A stretch of DNA of 64,000 bases from NCBI GenBank assembly GCA_963727545.1, contig CAVSGS010000005.1, positions 124,001 through 188,000 of the forward strand, written 5' to 3'. The stretch comes from Flexifilum sp963727545 (GTDB lineage Bacteria > Chloroflexota > Anaerolineae > Aggregatilineales > Phototrophicaceae). Under the pieces are notes generated by a model. The model was given only the letters and a program-made list of their open reading frames with translations, was not told the origin of the DNA and did not search any database. A program made the position numbers and the translations under genes. This document shows positions 60,725-64,000 of the stretch, piece by piece. The first letter of the stretch is position 1; every line of letters begins with the position of its first letter.

Positions 60725-63001
60725 TTGGCAATCGTTTCGAGCAGCACATCTGATGCGACGGCGCAAGTCGAACGCGAAAATCTGCCTTTGTGGATGCAAA
60801 AGACCCTGCGCGGGACCGACTGGGGCGCGCTGATCGTGATCGCGTTCAGCGTGCTAGCGGCGTGGTCGTTCTTGCTGCAAGGCGGGCTGCCGCGCACCAA
60901 CGCCAGCGAGCACTACGTCTTTCGCGCCGCCAACACCTCCGCAAGTTTTGTCGAGGGGCGGCTCTATCCGCGCTGGTCGGCGAACGCGCTGAGCGGCTAT
61001 GGCGCGCCGATCCCGAATTTCACGCCACCCGCCCCCGCTTACCTCCCGGCGCTGATCGATGCCTTCGTGACCAATGATGCAACCCTCGCCGTCCGCTTAA
61101 TCTATGTGCTGGCGTTCGTCGGAGCGGGCGCGGCGGTCTACGCCTTCGTCCTGCGGCGATCCGGCGCGGTCGCCGGTGTGATCGCGGCGCTGCTCTACGT
61201 GTACAGTCCTTACATCGGCTTGACCGTGCCCCATCTGCTCGGCGATTTGCCGGGGATGATCAGCCTCGCCCTGCTGCCGGGGCTGCTCTGGAGCATCGAC
61301 CGGCTGCTGAACAGCAACCGTCCGTCCGACGTGCTGATCATCGGGCTGATCACGGCAGGCTTGATGTTCACCGACCCGCGCGTGCTTGCCATCGGCTGGG
61401 CGATCGCGGTGGTGCTGATGGAATGGAATCACGGTGCGATCCGGCGTTCAGCGCTGGTGCTGACCAGCGGCGTCCTCGGTGCGGCAGCCGCCGCCTGCTT
61501 TTGGCTGCCCGCGCTGGTGGAAGCCAGCGCCGTGCAACTGATCGCCCGCCCGCGCGCGATCCCCTTCACGCTAACGCTCGCCGATTTGCTGACCCCGCTG
61601 CGCCAGCTCGACCCCGGCGCGTTGATCGCGCAGCCACAGTTCACCCTCGGCTTCGGCATCGAAGTCTTTGCCGCCGCCGCTGCGGTCGCCATCCTCCGAT
61701 CCAGCCGGCGGCTGAGCTTTCACGCGCTGTTTCTCGCGATCAGTCTCATCCTCACCGCCGTCGCGCTGATCGCCTTTCCGGGTGAAATTTGGCTGCTGGG
61801 CGCGATTACACTCGGCTGGGCGATCACCGGCAGCGCCGTCGTTCAGTGGAGTCGATCGCGGTTGTTCTCGTCCGCGCTCGTGATCGCGATCCTCGCCGCG
61901 GCGGTTCCGATTTGGCTGGCGCCCGTCTGGAACGAACCGCCAATTGACGCCTCGCCGCAGGCGCAGATCGAGTACGAGCAGCAAGGCTACGGCATCGCCG
62001 GACTGCCCACCGGCGATTCGCTGCCGACGACGATTTCGCCAACGCTGAGCGCCAACCGCGCGCTGATCGCCAGCTATGAAAATCCGCCGGTCAACAAGCT
62101 GATGCCCGACGTCGAAGCACAGGTTGGCGTACTCGAACACAGCACGCACAGCGACCGCTTTCAGATCCAGTCGTTCGCGCCGCTGACGCTTCACCTCTTG
62201 ACGGCTAATTTCCCCGGCTGGTCAGCCACGCTCAACGATACCATGCTGCCCTTACAGCCGGACGACAATGGCTTGATCACCGTGCAAATTCCGAGAACGG
62301 CGCAAGGTGAACTCGACGTCACCTTGGGGACGACGCCAACCCGCAGCATCGCTTGGGGCATCACGTGGCTGGCGCTGATCGCCCTGATCGCCATCACGGT
62401 GCGGCGATCACGAACGGTCAGCGAAAATTACGAGCCGCTCGATCTGCTGGACACCGGCGAAACCCGGCTGTTTACGGTCGTGCTGGTCGTCTTCGCGCTC
62501 ACCCTGCTGCTGTTTGCCCTCCCCAATGCACCGATCGCCGCTCGCGCACAGCCGTTCAGCGCCCTCGACGGCAGTTTCACACTCGACAACCGCTCCGACG
62601 CCGGGCTGGAAGTCCTCGCCTACCAGCTTGACAGCGCCGATCAACATCCCGGCTCGACGCTGCAACTGACACTCTACTGGTATACCCTGCGCTTTCTCAC
62701 CAATAACTATCAAGTGCGCGTCTCGCTGCTCGACTTGACGACCGGCGACTATCGACTGCCGACCGATCTGCGCCAACCGGGGGATTATCCGACGGCGCGC
62801 TGGCTGCCGCGTGCTTACGTCAGCGACCCTTACACGATCACCATCCCGGACGATTTCCCCAGTGGTCAGTACAGCCCGGCGATCGAAGTCTTCACCTGTT
62901 CGCCCACCTGCACGCCGGAGGACCGGCTGACCTTCTTCGACCGCAGTGGCAGCGCCTACGGTCAAGTGCTGGTGCTGCCTACCGTCATCCGCGTTGACTA
63001 G
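60725..63001 (+). CDS. Large polytopic membrane protein, GT-C-like/6-PTPS-related type
   Basis: 758 residues from TTG (AAGGAGG is only 2-3 bases upstream, so the start is uncertain). About twelve helices. The first outer loop has FVEGRLYPRWSANALSGYGA then PIPNFTPPAPAYLPALIDAF, the pattern of the membrane domain annotated as 6-pyruvoyl-tetrahydropterin synthase related, a GT-C-like fold. A C-terminal external beta domain (about 610-758: STLQLTLYWYTLRFLTNNYQ, PSGQYSPAIEVFTC) is separated by further helices. It probably handles lipid-linked sugars, but activity is not shown. It is divergent from the acetyltransferase pair. Confidence 0.75.
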   Translation: MAIVSSSTSDATAQVERENLPLWMQKTLRGTDWGALIVIAFSVLAAWSFLLQGGLPRTNASEHYVFRAANTSASFVEGRLYPRWSANALSGYGAPIPNFTPPAPAYLPALIDAFVTNDATLAVRLIYVLAFVGAGAAVYAFVLRRSGAVAGVIAALLYVYSPYIGLTVPHLLGDLPGMISLALLPGLLWSIDRLLNSNRPSDVLIIGLITAGLMFTDPRVLAIGWAIAVVLMEWNHGAIRRSALVLTSGVLGAAAAACFWLPALVEASAVQLIARPRAIPFTLTLADLLTPLRQLDPGALIAQPQFTLGFGIEVFAAAAAVAILRSSRRLSFHALFLAISLILTAVALIAFPGEIWLLGAITLGWAITGSAVVQWSRSRLFSSALVIAILAAAVPIWLAPVWNEPPIDASPQAQIEYEQQGYGIAGLPTGDSLPTTISPTLSANRALIASYENPPVNKLMPDVEAQVGVLEHSTHSDRFQIQSFAPLTLHLLTANFPGWSATLNDTMLPLQPDDNGLITVQIPRTAQGELDVTLGTTPTRSIAWGITWLALIALIAITVRRSRTVSENYEPLDLLDTGETRLFTVVLVVFALTLLLFALPNAPIAARAQPFSALDGSFTLDNRSDAGLEVLAYQLDSADQHPGSTLQLTLYWYTLRFLTNNYQVRVSLLDLTTGDYRLPTDLRQPGDYPTARWLPRAYVSDPYTITIPDDFPSGQYSPAIEVFTCSPTCTPEDRLTFFDRSGSAYGQVLVLPTVIRVD

Positions 63002-63143
63002 GTCATTAGCACCATTGGCTAGATCCACGAGTTGAGAATTGGGAAAATTCGCAGTTAGTCAACGTCATCAATTATGGGTAAAATGGAACTGTTACCTTTT
63101 TTTGAGCACTGGTCATTAGAGCGAACCTCTTTAAGGGAGTGGC

Positions 63144-63452
63144 ATGGCTAAACAGGAAAACGCCGAACAACTCGCCCACGCATGGACACTGCATCGTCAG
63201 GGACAAAACGAGGACGCTATCCGCGAGTTTTCAGGGTTGGTGCAGTCTTCGACCGACAGCATCGACGCGCTTTACGGCTTAGGATTAGCGCAGCGCAGCG
63301 CCGGGCAATTGGAGACGGCGAAGGCGACGTTTGAGCGCTGCCGTGCCCAGATTGTCGACGCGCTCAAGGAACATCCGACGGAAGACCGTTACGAGATGCT
63401 GCAGAAGCTAACCAGCCAGCGTCTCGCCGAGATCGCAGTCGGGGCACAATAG
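63144..63452 (+). CDS. Small TPR-like protein
   Basis: 102 residues, cytoplasmic. Helical pairs read AEQLAHAWTLHRQGQNEDAI and DALYGLGLAQRSAGQLETAK, the TPR pattern, with a third helix pair at the end. AGGGAG is 5-6 bases before the ATG. It precedes the URO-D family gene by 12 bases, so the two are probably co-transcribed. Partner unknown. Confidence 0.75.
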   Translation: MAKQENAEQLAHAWTLHRQGQNEDAIREFSGLVQSSTDSIDALYGLGLAQRSAGQLETAKATFERCRAQIVDALKEHPTEDRYEMLQKLTSQRLAEIAVGAQ

Positions 63453-63464
63453 ACATCCATCATC

Positions 63465-64000
63465 ATGAATAAGCGCGAGCGTCTGGAAAAGACCATCGCG
63501 GGAGAGCCAACGGATCGCATACCGGTCGCCTTATGGCGGCACTTTCCGGGCGACGATCAACGCGCTGCCGATTTCGCGCGCTCGACGGTCGAGTTTCAGC
63601 AAACCTACGACTGGGATTTCGTCACCGTCGCGCCTGCCAGCAGTTTTTGCGTCACCGACTACGGCGTCCAAGATCAGTGGGAAGGCACCTTAACGGGCAC
63701 GCGCGCGATCACCAAACGCCTGATCGAGCGATCGCTGGATTGGACGAGTCTCCGCGCGCTCGACCCGACGCGCGGAGCGCTCGCGCGCCAGCTTGAATGC
63801 GTGCGGCTGATCGGTGAGACGCTCGGTGAGGACGTGCCCATCGTCCCGACGCTTTACAGCCCGCTGCTGCAAGCGGAGTTTGTCGCCGGGCGGGAAATGC
63901 TGATTCGTCACATGCGGACGCAGCCGGATCGCGTCCACAGTGGTTTGAGCATCCTGACCGAAAGCACGCTGCGGCTGATCGAAGCGCTCAAGCGGCTGCC
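63465..64000 (+). CDS. Uroporphyrinogen decarboxylase (URO-D) family protein, truncated by window edge
   Basis: 178 residues visible, no stop before the window ends. It opens NKRERLEKTIAGEPTDRIPV then ALWRHFPGDDQRAADFARST, the URO-D/methyltransferase family start with the conserved Pro-Val-x-x-W-x-H/R segment. Next come YDWDFVTVAPASSFCVTDYG and GEDVPIVPTLYSPLLQAEFV. HemE proper usually has FMRQAGRYLPEYR at the first motif; here it reads WRHFPGDDQ, more like the uncharacterised or methyltransferase-type (MtaA/CmuA) branch. So heme synthesis should not be assumed. Confidence 0.8.
   Translation, partial: MNKRERLEKTIAGEPTDRIPVALWRHFPGDDQRAADFARSTVEFQQTYDWDFVTVAPASSFCVTDYGVQDQWEGTLTGTRAITKRLIERSLDWTSLRALDPTRGALARQLECVRLIGETLGEDVPIVPTLYSPLLQAEFVAGREMLIRHMRTQPDRVHSGLSILTESTLRLIEALKRL

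Noticed and set aside
1..64000. CRISPR array, prophage, insertion sequence or integrase
   Set aside because: No regularly spaced repeats, Cas, phage structural or transposase genes were seen. The palindromes are single dispersed elements, not arrays.

Overview
The window looks like a chromosomal segment of a Chloroflexota bacterium, most probably an Anaerolineae-type lineage. This is inferred from gene content and style, not from a database match. The DNA is GC-rich (around 60% by eye). Many envelope proteins carry long Thr/Pro/Ser linkers. Topoisomerase I has a small zinc-ribbon domain fused to its N-terminus. FHA, SH3 and TPR proteins are abundant, and rpsF-ssb-rpsR lacks rplI. I see no phage, plasmid, transposase or CRISPR content. 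It reads as core chromosome plus envelope and exopolysaccharide genes.

Layout. 0-2.2 kb: the end of an O-antigen-ligase-like gene and a broken cohesin/fasciclin adhesin. 2.3-5.1 kb: rpsF-ssb-rpsR and a membrane-anchored parvulin foldase. 5.2-11.4 kb: an envelope cluster (FhaA-like, FhaB-like, atypical SDR, MTA phosphorylase, FtsW/RodA, a transpeptidase-like protein without catalytic motifs). 11.4-20 kb: PHP protein, C39-peptidase/TPR protein, MurJ, metallohydrolases, a 45-residue Arg/Trp-rich membrane peptide, flavin reductase and a GT-C-like membrane protein. 20.2-30.1 kb: housekeeping genes (ffh, rpsP, khpA, rimM, dprA, a manC-like gene, topA, greA). 30.4-37.5 kb: secreted or anchored proteins (ligand-binding/SH3/CARDB protein, M23 peptidase, formiminotransferase, SH3-linker-zinc-ribbon protein, lipoprotein). 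tRNA-Arg(CCG) follows at 37.7 kb. 37.8-49.1 kb: DinB, an acetyltransferase, then a polysaccharide block (two ligase-like TPR proteins, GT4 glycosyltransferase, AsnB, glycosidase, solute-binding protein). 49.3-60.6 kb, all on the minus strand: PucR-type regulator, ileS, and a tight operon of two small envelope proteins, three membrane-anchored TPR proteins, AlaX and two acetyltransferases. 60.7-64 kb: a large polytopic membrane protein, a small TPR protein and a truncated URO-D family gene.

Two genome-wide themes stand out. First, at least eleven copies of a short palindrome with fixed arms GTAGGGGC/GCCCCTAC and a variable but self-complementary core sit between genes or at gene ends. Second, at least six genes (seven counting one inferred case), including the essential ileS, are split by one-base shifts. 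All of these lie in 1.1-2.2 kb and 46.5-59.9 kb, and several are at short homopolymers. Uncorrected sequencing indels are the simplest explanation.

The most interesting biology is the FhaA-FhaB-RodA-PbpA-like gene order, resembling the actinobacterial cell-wall cluster but without kinase or phosphatase, in which the PBP partner has lost the SxxK, SxN and KTG motifs while its FtsW/RodA partner looks intact. Other leads are the leader ORF with two Ile codons upstream of ileS, the Arg/Trp-rich peptide, the three-TPR membrane operon and the SH3-linker-TM-zinc-ribbon protein.
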